7,856 nucleotides of DNA, taken from positions 1 to 7,856 of the forward strand of contig JBQGCF010000097.1 of the NCBI GenBank assembly GCA_052038315.1, given 5' to 3'. This DNA comes from Iamia sp052038315 (GTDB taxonomy: Bacteria > Actinomycetota > Acidimicrobiia > Acidimicrobiales > Iamiaceae). A program made the position numbers and the translations under genes. Of the stretch, positions 1 to 6,165 are shown piece by piece. Numbering within the stretch: position 1 is the first letter of the stretch; each line of letters begins with the position of its first letter. The notes under the pieces are model-generated. The model was not told the DNA's origin. It did not search any database and saw only the letters and a list, made by a program, of their open reading frames with translations.

Positions 1-485
1 CCGATGTGGTCGGGCGAGCCCGAGCGCCGGATGTAGCTGCGCACGTGGGGGGCGAAGTAGCCGCCGGCGCCGGCGTGGAGCGGCGGGGTGAACGGGATCG
101 GCAGCGAGAGGGCCCACATGGCCTCGCTCTCGGACTGCTTCTCGAAGGCCACCGTCAGCACCCGCTCGTGGATGCCGGCCTGGATCAGCTGGCTGGCCAC
201 GATGGCGGTCGAGCCGCCCACCGAGCCGGCGGTGTGGACCCGGAACAGCGGCTTGCCGGTCGACCCCAGGGCGTCGGCCAGGAACAGCTCCGGCATCATC
301 ACGCCCTCGAAGAAGTCGGGGGCCTTGCCGATCACGACGGCGTCGATGTCCGTCCACGTCATGTGGGCGTCGTCGAGGGCCCGCTGGGCGGCCTCCCGGA
401 CGAGCCCGGCCATCGAGACGTCGCCCCGCGTGGCCTGGTGCTTGGTCTGGCCGATGCCGACGACGGCGACCCTGTCCTTGCCCAT
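1..485 (-). CDS. Thiolase-like / lipid-transfer (Ltp) protein, 3' end cut by window edge
   Basis: The first 161 residues of a thiolase-superfamily protein are visible; the gene runs off the left edge. It opens with the usual beta strand and glycine turn (MGKDRVAVVGIGQTKH), followed by an IDAVVIGKAPDFFEG segment. The position of the thiolase nucleophile (normally C-x-S-G-x-x-A) reads SVGGSTA at residues 88-94, so serine replaces the catalytic cysteine. Classical thiolysis is therefore unlikely; a role like that of the Ltp2 retro-aldolase of steroid side-chain degradation is possible, but this is inference. The ATG overlaps the stop of the upstream thiolase-like gene (TGATG), with AAGGAG seven bases before it, so the start is well supported. 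It is the last visible gene of the DUF35/thiolase operon. Composition and position resemble M. tuberculosis ltp3 (Rv3523), from memory. The C-terminal active-site residues are outside the window. Confidence 0.88.
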   Translation of the reverse strand, partial: MGKDRVAVVGIGQTKHQATRGDVSMAGLVREAAQRALDDAHMTWTDIDAVVIGKAPDFFEGVMMPELFLADALGSTGKPLFRVHTAGSVGGSTAIVASQLIQAGIHERVLTVAFEKQSESEAMWALSLPIPFTPPLHAGAGGYFAPHVRSYIRRSGSPDHI

Positions 486-1543
486 CAGGCGTCTCCTTCC
501 AGCACGGTGACCAGGTTCTGCTGCAGGCAGGGCCCGCTGGTGGCGTGGGCCACGCCGCGGTTCGCCTCGCCCGCCGAGATGCGGGTGGCGACCTCGCCGA
601 TGCGGATGAGGCCGGCGGCCATCATCACGTTGGCGGCCAGGGCGCCGCCCGAGGGGTTGATGCTCACGTCGTCGCCCAGGCCGATGGCCTCCCGCAGGAT
701 CAGCTCCTGGTGGGTGAAGGGGGCGTGGAGCTCGGCCACGTCGACCGGGCCGTCGGCCACCCCGGCCTTGCCGGCGGCGATGCGGGCGCTCTCGCTGACC
801 GTCAGGTCCCGCAGGCCGAGGTGGATCGGCTCGATGCGGTGGTCGATGCCCCGGATCCAGGCCGGGCGCTCGACCTTCGACCGGGCCACGTCGCCGGCGG
901 CCAGCACGACGGCGGCGGCGCCGTCGGTGATCGGCGGGCAGTCGCTCCGGCGCAGCGGGGCGATGTGGTGCTCCTCGGCCAGCACGTCGGCGGCCGGGCG
1001 GTCCCACGCCAGCTGGGCGTTGGGGTTGTCGAGCGCCGCCTTGCGGCTCCGGGCCGCGACCTCGGCCATGTCCTCCTCGGTGCCCTTCTTGGCATCCAGC
1101 CAGGCCTGGGCCTGGAGGGCGGCGAGGCTGACCGAGTCGGGCCACAGCGGGCCGGTGAGGATCGGGTCGAGCTGCCGGGTCAGCACCATGGGCAGGTCGC
1201 CGGGCGATGACTTCGAGTAGCAGTAGACGAGGGCGGTGTCGATCTCCCCGAGCTGGAGCTTGACCCAGGCCTCGTAGAGGGCGAAGGCCCCGTCCATCTC
1301 GACGTGGCTCTCCTGGATCGGGGGCCACGGGCCGACGGCGTCGAGCGTCGACACGAAGCTGAAGCCGACGCCGGCGAGGTAGTCGGTCGAGCCCGAGCAG
1401 GTGAACCCGATGTCGTCGATGGTCATGTCGACCTGGCCCAGCGCGGTGTGCACCGCGGGCATGAGCATCTCGACCTCGTTGAGCTCCTGGACGCTCCGGC
1501 GGGCCGGGGTCTGGGCGAAGCTGATGACGGCGACGTCCCTCAC
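485..1543 (-). CDS. Thiolase-like / lipid-transfer (Ltp) protein, 352 aa, active-site residues replaced
   Basis: This is a complete thiolase-superfamily protein. The N-terminal half starts MRDVAVISFAQTPARR. The C-terminal half carries ELHAPFTHQEL (271-281), NPSGGALAAN (296-305) and TSGPCLQQN (335-343), all typical of the SCP-x/Ltp branch. The nucleophilic cysteine motif is replaced: residues 82-88 read EMDGAFA, putting Glu where Cys belongs. The thiolase GHP histidine motif is also gone, with AANVMMAAG in its place. C339 near the C-terminus remains. The protein may be a non-catalytic partner or an aldolase-type subunit working with the DUF35 proteins. The GTG start at 1543 is chosen because it overlaps the preceding stop (GTGA), has a strong AAGGAGG-type ribosome site five bases upstream, and restores the conserved N-terminus. 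The open frame continues upstream to 1735 but that part has no thiolase character. The length matches ltp4 (Rv3522) as I recall it. Confidence 0.9.
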   Translation of the reverse strand: MRDVAVISFAQTPARRSVQELNEVEMLMPAVHTALGQVDMTIDDIGFTCSGSTDYLAGVGFSFVSTLDAVGPWPPIQESHVEMDGAFALYEAWVKLQLGEIDTALVYCYSKSSPGDLPMVLTRQLDPILTGPLWPDSVSLAALQAQAWLDAKKGTEEDMAEVAARSRKAALDNPNAQLAWDRPAADVLAEEHHIAPLRRSDCPPITDGAAAVVLAAGDVARSKVERPAWIRGIDHRIEPIHLGLRDLTVSESARIAAGKAGVADGPVDVAELHAPFTHQELILREAIGLGDDVSINPSGGALAANVMMAAGLIRIGEVATRISAGEANRGVAHATSGPCLQQNLVTVLEGDA

Positions 1544-2154
1544 GACTGCCCTCCTTCTCCGGTGCGGGGGTTGCGGACGAGCGCCTCGGTGGGGGCGACA
1601 CCGCCCGGCCACGAGCCCAGGCCCGTGCCGTGGCCCTCGCCGGGGATGCGCACCGACTCGTCGTCCGGCTCGCCGTTGGGGCGGAACCACTTGATCGACT
1701 CGAGGGTCGGCTCGATGTCGGCGTCGTCGCGCCACACCGCCTCGACCCGCATGCCGATGTGGACCTGGTCGGCCGGCACCTCCTGGATGAGGTGCATGAT
1801 CGACAGGTCGGCGCCGTCCAGCATGATCAGGGCGCTGACGTACGGGATCTCCATCACCGAGCCGTAGAACTGCACGTTCACGACGCAGAACGAGGTGACG
1901 GTGCCGACCTGGGCCACCTCGACCTCGATCGGCGTGGCCTGGCCCAGCTCGGGGTCGGCGCCGCGCGGCGGCACGTAGACCCGGCTGGTCTCGGTGGCCT
2001 GCTGGCCGATGATCTTCTTCTGGGTGATGCCCCGGAGGAAGCGGGTGGTGGCGTCGCCCGCGGTGAACGTGTAGTCCAGCTGGGCCGGCGTGCGGACGCT
2101 GCGAACCGCCTCGACGTCCTGGAGGGAGGCGGGCAGGCTGACCTCGGGCGGCAT
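1540..2154 (-). CDS. DUF35 / OB-fold domain protein (zinc ribbon degenerate), 204 aa
   Basis: This DUF35-type acyl-CoA-associated OB-fold protein is the second gene of the operon. An N-terminal helix region (about 1-45) leads into the rubredoxin-like segment (KKIIGQQATETSRVYVPPRG, about 46-65). This keeps the VPP signature but none of the four zinc-ribbon cysteines. The OB fold follows at about 75-157 (VAQVGTVTSFCVVNV, VSALIMLDGADLSIMHLIQE, VGMRVEAVW-like strand). A Gly/Pro-rich tail of about 45 residues ends the protein. DUF35 proteins are known to pair with thiolase-like proteins, as the DUF35 domain of ChsH2 does with Ltp2, so the downstream thiolase-like proteins are the likely partners. 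The start is the ATG overlapping the upstream stop (TGATG), preceded by GAGGAAG. The same frame stays open upstream to 2370, but that part overlaps the first DUF35 gene and reads as an Arg/Pro-rich shadow. Its stop overlaps the next start by four bases. Confidence 0.88.
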   Translation of the reverse strand: MPPEVSLPASLQDVEAVRSVRTPAQLDYTFTAGDATTRFLRGITQKKIIGQQATETSRVYVPPRGADPELGQATPIEVEVAQVGTVTSFCVVNVQFYGSVMEIPYVSALIMLDGADLSIMHLIQEVPADQVHIGMRVEAVWRDDADIEPTLESIKWFRPNGEPDDESVRIPGEGHGTGLGSWPGGVAPTEALVRNPRTGEGGQS

Positions 2155-2615
2155 CAGGCGTCTTCCTCGATCTCGAAGTGGGCGATGTCGGTGATGTGGC
2201 CCTCGCGCTCGTCGGCCCAGCGGGGCACGACCCGGGTGCCGGGGCCGACGGCGTCGGGACCGCTGGCGGCCACGGCGTGGAGCATCGGCGTGTCGGCCCC
2301 GTCGAGGGTGATCAGGGCCCAGGCGAAGGGCTCGTCCAGCGGGTGCTTGTCGTGCGGGCTGGTCACCCACGCGGCGGTCTGGACCGTCCCGCCGGGGCCG
2401 ACCTCGACCAGCTCGGTGAGGTCCTCACCGGTCACCGGGTCGAACTCGGCAGGCGGCACGATCACCCGGCCGTCGGCCGCCCTCGACCCCACCAGGACCT
2501 GCTCCCGCAGGCCGGTGAGGAAGGCGCCGATGACGGGGCCGGTCGTGCGCTTGAACGGGTACTCGATGACCAGCGGAGCGGAGAGGACCTCGCCGGCTTC
2601 ACCCGAGCCGCTCAT
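2154..2615 (-). CDS. DUF35 / OB-fold domain protein, first gene of thiolase operon, 153 aa
   Basis: This small DUF35-family protein opens the operon. It has an N-terminal helix (YPFKRTTGPVIGAFLTGLRE, 19-38), the rubredoxin-like segment ending in VIVPPAEFDPVTG (51-63), and an OB fold at about 67-149. The OB fold contains TAAWVTSPHD and FAWALITLDGADTPMLHAV. The protein contains no cysteine at all, so it cannot bind zinc in the usual DUF35 way. It is clearly related to the next gene (shared LITLDGAD/LIMLDGAD strand and VPP motif), so the pair probably forms a heteromeric scaffold. M. tuberculosis Rv3521, as I recall it, is a single DUF35-type protein at the matching place. The start is the ATG at 2615, with GAGGA seven bases upstream. 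The KstR-like box lies about 105 bases further upstream. The stop overlaps the next ATG by one base. Confidence 0.88.
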   Translation of the reverse strand: MSGSGEAGEVLSAPLVIEYPFKRTTGPVIGAFLTGLREQVLVGSRAADGRVIVPPAEFDPVTGEDLTELVEVGPGGTVQTAAWVTSPHDKHPLDEPFAWALITLDGADTPMLHAVAASGPDAVGPGTRVVPRWADEREGHITDIAHFEIEEDA

Positions 2616-2719
2616 CGGGCTGTCCTCGGCTGACGCCTCGGACTCAGAGCACCGTGCTTGCTGGGTCGCTTCGCTCCGTGCACATCTGGCTGTTCCGTGT
2701 CAGGGGCCACGGCCGGAGA
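2616..2719 (-). other. Untranslated leader of the DUF35/thiolase operon
   Basis: About 100 bases lie between the operon start codon and the KstR-like box, and I see no convincing coding frame in them. The stretch contains the short palindrome AGCAC-C-GTGCT (2648-2658) and, on the minus strand, the near-tandem GGAGCGAAGCGACC (2662-2675). A -10-like TAGTCT on the minus strand (2717-2722) overlaps the operator; if used, it would give a leader of roughly 95 bases. I see no recognisable riboswitch. Confidence 0.4.
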
Positions 2720-2737
2720 CTAGAACACGTTCTCGTT
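2720..2737. promoter_or_regulatory. KstR-like operator upstream of the DUF35/thiolase operon
   Basis: The 18 bases CTAGAACACGTTCTCGTT contain the inverted repeat AGAAC-AC-GTTCT at 2722-2733. This fits the known KstR consensus TnnAACnnGTTnnA at all defined positions but the last. KstR is the TetR-family repressor of cholesterol catabolism in mycobacteria and rhodococci. The site sits just upstream of the operon it would control and touches the stop codon of the preceding same-strand gene. A -10-like TAGTCT on the minus strand (2717-2722) overlaps it, so a bound repressor would block polymerase. An identical copy precedes the acyl-CoA synthetase at the right end of the window. That KstR itself is the binder is inferred; the regulator gene is not in the window. 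Confidence 0.75.
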
Positions 2738-4536
2738 CACGGGGCAAGCACGGCGAGGATCCCGGCGACGACGGTGCCGGGGTTGAGGGTGAGCTCGACC
2801 GGCCCCGGGGCTCGCCCGAGCAGGCCCCAGGTGACCCGGGTGACCGCGACCCGGTTGGCCTCGCGGGCCCGGAACTCCGCCGAGCGGGCGAAGTGGAGGA
2901 TCAGCGAGGAGCGGGCCAGGCCCCGATCGAGCCGGTCGGTCCAGTAGGCGGCGCCACCGGGGTCGGGGGCCCGGCCGACGGTGTTGGCGTAGGCCCGGGT
3001 GACGACCTCGGCGTTGCCCAGCCCGTCGTACTGCGCCCGGAACTCGGCCGTGCCGCCGAAGGCCCGGCCGATCGAGGCGACCGTGTCACCGGCCTGCAGC
3101 CGGCCGACCCAGTACCCGAGGCCACCGGTCTCGACCCGCCGCCCGAAGAAGGCGCGGTAGAGCCGGGTCACCTCGCCGACGGTGGCGTCGCCCGGCGTCC
3201 CGGCCCCAGCGGCCTGGACGAGGGCGGCGGTGCCCCGCAGGGTGTGGGCGGTCAGCGCCGCCGCCATCTCCGATCGCGCCGCCGGGGCGAGCGGCGCGCC
3301 GCGGATCGCCTCGACCCCCTCGGTGAGGAAGCGGTCGACGTTCGGCCACGGCGCCCACTCGGGGGCGAACACGAGCGGCACCCGGTTGGTCTCGGGGTTG
3401 CCCGAGTCCTGCAGCACCAGCTGGGTCACCACCAGGTGGCAGCCCTCGACCGCGCAGTCCCGCAGCTCGCCGGGGGGCCAGAAGAAGTTGCGGCGGAGGT
3501 CGAAGGTGCCCTGGCCGGTGCCGTCGGGACCGATGGCGATGGCGTAGTAGCGGCCGATCGGCTGCAGGTCGGGAGCGAGACCGGGCAGGCAGCCGGTCGG
3601 CTGGGCGTCGAAGCAGAGGTCGATCGAGGCCAGGGCGTAGCCGGCCCCGAGACCCTCCCACGGGTTCATCCCGCTGACCCGCAGCGTCAGCACCTGCTGG
3701 TCCTTCAGCCCGCTGGCCGAGGGCAGGACCTCGAGCGTCGCCTGCGGCCAGACGTAGAGCCCGGTGGCGGCGAAGCCGAGCGGCGTCGATGCGACCAGCG
3801 TCCCCCGGGCGTCGACCACGCCGACCCGGCACGTGACCGTGGCGCAGTCGTAGGTCGCCTCCCCCACCTCCAGCTCCCGGAACACCCGCATCCGGCTCTT
3901 GGCCGCGGTGTAGGCGTCGGCCACGGCGGTGACCGTCTGGCCCGTCGGCGGGACGCCCTGGTCGTCGTCGGCGGCGGTGCGACACGTGGCGACGGTGGTG
4001 CCCCCGCACTGGGTCAGCGTGTAGCGGGCGCCGTGGTCGAGGCCGTAGGCGTTGGCCTGGATCGGGTGCCGGTCGAGCAGCCCGGTGGCCGGGGTGACGT
4101 ACACCGCCGGGCTGGGGGCGACGAAGGTGAGCGGGACCTCGGCCACGACGGTGGGCTCGGAGCCGACGAGCCGGCTGATCACCACCCGGCACCCCGTCGG
4201 GCGGCAGCCGTACCCGCCGATCGAGGCGGCGACCCGGATGCTGCCGCCGATCGTGCCGTCGCCGGCGACCGTGGCCACCGCGAACGTCGGGGGCGCCACG
4301 CCGCCGTCCGGGTGGGCGCAGCCGCCGCCGTCGGCGCACTGGGCGATGGTGACCACGTCGTCGGGGGCGAAGCCGGACCCGCTCGCCGTCACCGTGTCGC
4401 CCGGTCGCAGCCCGGTGCTCGGTGCGACGGTGGCGCTGGGCGCGGCGGCGGCCGGCCCGGCCGCGCCCACCACCGTGGCCACACCGACGACGAGGGCCAG
4501 CACCAGCGCCCTCGGACGAACCCACCCAGATCCCAT
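2737..4536 (-). CDS. Secreted protein: three neocarzinostatin-like domains plus DUF4214 repeats, 599 aa
   Basis: This is a predicted exported protein. A basic start and hydrophobic core (ALVLALVVGVATVVGAA, 10-26) lead to an AAAA-P cleavage-type site near 32. Three beta-sandwich domains follow at about 35-139, 144-257 and 263-390. Each begins like neocarzinostatin-family domains (ATVAPSTGLRPGDTVTASGSGF) and each holds two cysteine pairs: C67/C73 with C111/C116, C177/C185 with C231/C236, and C308/C316 with C361/C366. The second pair always has the CxxxxC spacing of neocarzinostatin. After an APEWAP hinge (391-396), DUF4214-type repeats occupy about 456-580 (LYRAFFGRRVETGGLGYW, AYANTVGRAPDPGGAAYW and a shorter third copy). 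No membrane anchor or sorting signal is seen, and the function is unknown. There is no enediyne pathway nearby, so the fold probably serves binding or surface structure. The ATG at 4536 has GAGGGGG upstream. It is a paralogue of the gene at the other end of the block. Confidence 0.9.
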   Translation of the reverse strand: MGSGWVRPRALVLALVVGVATVVGAAGPAAAAPSATVAPSTGLRPGDTVTASGSGFAPDDVVTIAQCADGGGCAHPDGGVAPPTFAVATVAGDGTIGGSIRVAASIGGYGCRPTGCRVVISRLVGSEPTVVAEVPLTFVAPSPAVYVTPATGLLDRHPIQANAYGLDHGARYTLTQCGGTTVATCRTAADDDQGVPPTGQTVTAVADAYTAAKSRMRVFRELEVGEATYDCATVTCRVGVVDARGTLVASTPLGFAATGLYVWPQATLEVLPSASGLKDQQVLTLRVSGMNPWEGLGAGYALASIDLCFDAQPTGCLPGLAPDLQPIGRYYAIAIGPDGTGQGTFDLRRNFFWPPGELRDCAVEGCHLVVTQLVLQDSGNPETNRVPLVFAPEWAPWPNVDRFLTEGVEAIRGAPLAPAARSEMAAALTAHTLRGTAALVQAAGAGTPGDATVGEVTRLYRAFFGRRVETGGLGYWVGRLQAGDTVASIGRAFGGTAEFRAQYDGLGNAEVVTRAYANTVGRAPDPGGAAYWTDRLDRGLARSSLILHFARSAEFRAREANRVAVTRVTWGLLGRAPGPVELTLNPGTVVAGILAVLAP

Positions 4537-4573
4537 GACGACCCCCTCGGCCGATGTCCGCAGAGCCGGGACG

Positions 4574-5347
4574 CTAGTAGGGGTTGGGCACGAAGCGCTG
4601 GGAGTCCTTGGGCGGGCGGACGTGGGTGCCCTGCTGGGGCGGGCGGGGCGGGAGCTCGAGCGGGGGCGGCGAGACGTCCTCGTAGGGCACCAGCGAGAGC
4701 AGGTGCCGGATGCAGGAGAGCCGGGCCGTCTTCTTGTCGTCGGCGTCGACCACCCACCAGGGGCTCTCGTGGGTGTCGGTGCGGGCCATCATCAGGTCCT
4801 TGGCCCGGGAGTAGTCCTGCCAGCGGTTGCGGGACTCGATGTCCATGGGCGAGAGCTTCCAGCGCTTGGTCGGTGTGGTCAGCCGCTTCTGGAAGCGCTT
4901 CTCCTGCTCGGCGTCGCTGACCGAGAACCAGTACTTGACCAGCTGGATGCCCGACCGGAGGAGCATGTCCTCGAACAGCGGGGCGGCCCGGAGGAACTCC
5001 TCGACCTCGTCGTCGGTGGCGAAGCCCATCACCCGCTCGACGCCGGCCCGGTTGTACCAGGACCGGTCGAACAGCACGACCTCCCCCGCCCCGGGCAGCT
5101 CGGCCACGTAGCGCTGGAAGTACCACTGGCTGCGCTGGCGGTCGCTCGGCGTGCCCAGGGCGACGACCCGCACGATGCGGGGGTTGGTCACCTGGGTGAT
5201 GCGCGTGATCACCCCGCCCTTGCCGGCCGCGTCACGACCCTCGAACAGGACGACCAGCCGGTGACCGGACTCCCTGACCCACTCCTGGAGCTTGACCAGC
5301 TCGACCTGGAGCCGCGCCAGCTCGGCCTCGTACTCGGCCTTCTTCAT
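4574..5347 (-). CDS. ppk2: Polyphosphate kinase 2 (PPK2), 257 aa
   Basis: This cytoplasmic enzyme transfers phosphate between polyphosphate and nucleoside diphosphates, usually making NTP from polyP. It is a single-domain PPK2 of normal length. The Walker A motif is EGRDAAGKGG (36-45). The following strand and helix carry TPSDRQRSQWYFQRYV (66-81), and the Walker B/catalytic segment is LFDRSWYNRAGVERVMGF (92-109). The lid region reads EKRFQKRL then KRWKLSPMDIESRNRW (149-175), followed by SPWWVVDADDKKTARL. All these motifs are intact, so it should be active. The sequence is closest in style to class I enzymes, but donor and acceptor preference cannot be settled from sequence alone. A proline-rich tail (about 226-257) is variable in the family. 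The ATG is 19 bases after the lipoprotein stop, with no strong ribosome site, suggesting coupled translation. A secreted-protein gene follows after 37 bases. Confidence 0.96.
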   Translation of the reverse strand: MKKAEYEAELARLQVELVKLQEWVRESGHRLVVLFEGRDAAGKGGVITRITQVTNPRIVRVVALGTPSDRQRSQWYFQRYVAELPGAGEVVLFDRSWYNRAGVERVMGFATDDEVEEFLRAAPLFEDMLLRSGIQLVKYWFSVSDAEQEKRFQKRLTTPTKRWKLSPMDIESRNRWQDYSRAKDLMMARTDTHESPWWVVDADDKKTARLSCIRHLLSLVPYEDVSPPPLELPPRPPQQGTHVRPPKDSQRFVPNPY

Positions 5348-5366
5348 CCGCCGAGGCTACGCCCGC

Positions 5367-6128
5367 TCAGACGCAGGCACCGTCGCTGACGCCCCGGCTG
5401 CACAGCGCGGTCGCCTCGGTCGACAGGACGTGGAAGCCCTCGCCCCAGGGCTCGGCGACGATGTGGAGCCGCTCGCCCTCCTGGGCGTCGTCGCCCCGGC
5501 CCAGGACGTCGATGACGAGCTCGGTGTCGGACGGCCGGGCCACGACGGTGATGGTGGGCTCGGGGCCCTCGCCCTCGAACACCCGGGAGGCGGAGACGAT
5601 CTCGCCGACCTCGGCGACGGTGTCCACGACAGTGGTCGGGACGTCGAGGGTGACGTCCCGGGGGGCACCGGGCTCGGACACGAAGGCGATGTTGACCCAG
5701 CCGGTCGCCCCCTCGACCTCGACCTCGGCCCACACCGAGTCGTCGTCGAGCTCGCGGTTCCGCCCCGTCGCCACCAGCCCCTCGGCGGTGGGGGCGGCCT
5801 CGGTGACGACGTCGAAGTCGGTCCCCGGGCCGGAGCGCACGTTGAGGGTGTCCTCGGCGGCCACCCCGACCACGGCCAGGGCGGCCCCCTCGTAGGGGTA
5901 GAGGTCGAACGGCTCGCCCGGCAGGTCCTCGGCACCGGGCCCGTCGGTGGCCGTCGTCGTGGTGTCGCCCGCCGTGGTCGTCGAGCCCTCCTCCGCGCTC
6001 GTCGCCGGGGCCGACGTGGTCGTGGTCGTGCCGTCGGCGGTGTCCTCGCCCCCCTCGTCGTCGCCGCAGCCGGCGAGACCCCCGAACAGGGCGAGGGCGG
6101 CGGTCAGGGCCAGGGCGGCACGGCGCAT
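5367..6128 (-). CDS. Lipoprotein with SH3-type domain, 253 aa
   Basis: This is a predicted membrane-anchored lipoprotein. A basic start and hydrophobic stretch end in the lipobox LAGC, with Cys21 as the lipid attachment site. A Thr/Ser/Gly/Glu-rich linker of about 50 residues (22-70) contains runs TTTTT and TTTT and probably spans the cell wall; it could be O-glycosylated. A bacterial SH3-like domain follows at about 86-151, with the hallmark LNVRSGPGTDFDVV (95-108) and a GWVNIAFV end strand. Such domains often bind peptidoglycan or cell-surface ligands. The C-terminal part (152-253) is a beta-rich region I do not recognise; it ends with C243 and C252, a likely disulfide. The ATG at 6128 is chosen because it gives a perfect signal peptide; the frame continues upstream to 6215 but overlaps the previous gene. 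GGTGG precedes it. It lies 37 bases after one gene and 19 before ppk2. Confidence 0.9.
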   Translation of the reverse strand: MRRAALALTAALALFGGLAGCGDDEGGEDTADGTTTTTSAPATSAEEGSTTTAGDTTTTATDGPGAEDLPGEPFDLYPYEGAALAVVGVAAEDTLNVRSGPGTDFDVVTEAAPTAEGLVATGRNRELDDDSVWAEVEVEGATGWVNIAFVSEPGAPRDVTLDVPTTVVDTVAEVGEIVSASRVFEGEGPEPTITVVARPSDTELVIDVLGRGDDAQEGERLHIVAEPWGEGFHVLSTEATALCSRGVSDGACV

Positions 6129-6165
6129 CCGGCCACCGTACGCAGCCGGACCTCGCGCTCGGCGT

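Noticed and set aside
6..1220. Plus-strand open frame of 404 codons at the left end
   Set aside because: It is antisense to the two thiolase-like genes and has low-complexity composition and no recognisable motif.
3086..4525. Second minus-strand frame of 479 codons inside the large secreted-protein gene
   Set aside because: The translation is almost all Arg, Gly, Pro and Ala. The other frame has a signal peptide, paired cysteines and DUF4214 repeats.
1630..4920. Very long plus-strand open frame (1096 codons)
   Set aside because: It is antisense to four well-supported minus-strand genes. Its product is Arg/Gly/Asp/His-rich with no domain, as expected from a frame facing GC-rich codons.
6128..6150. 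Inverted repeat TCCGGC/GCCGGA before the lipoprotein gene as a terminator or regulatory hairpin
   Set aside because: The stem is only six bases, has no T-tract, overlaps the start codon, and such matches are common at this GC content.
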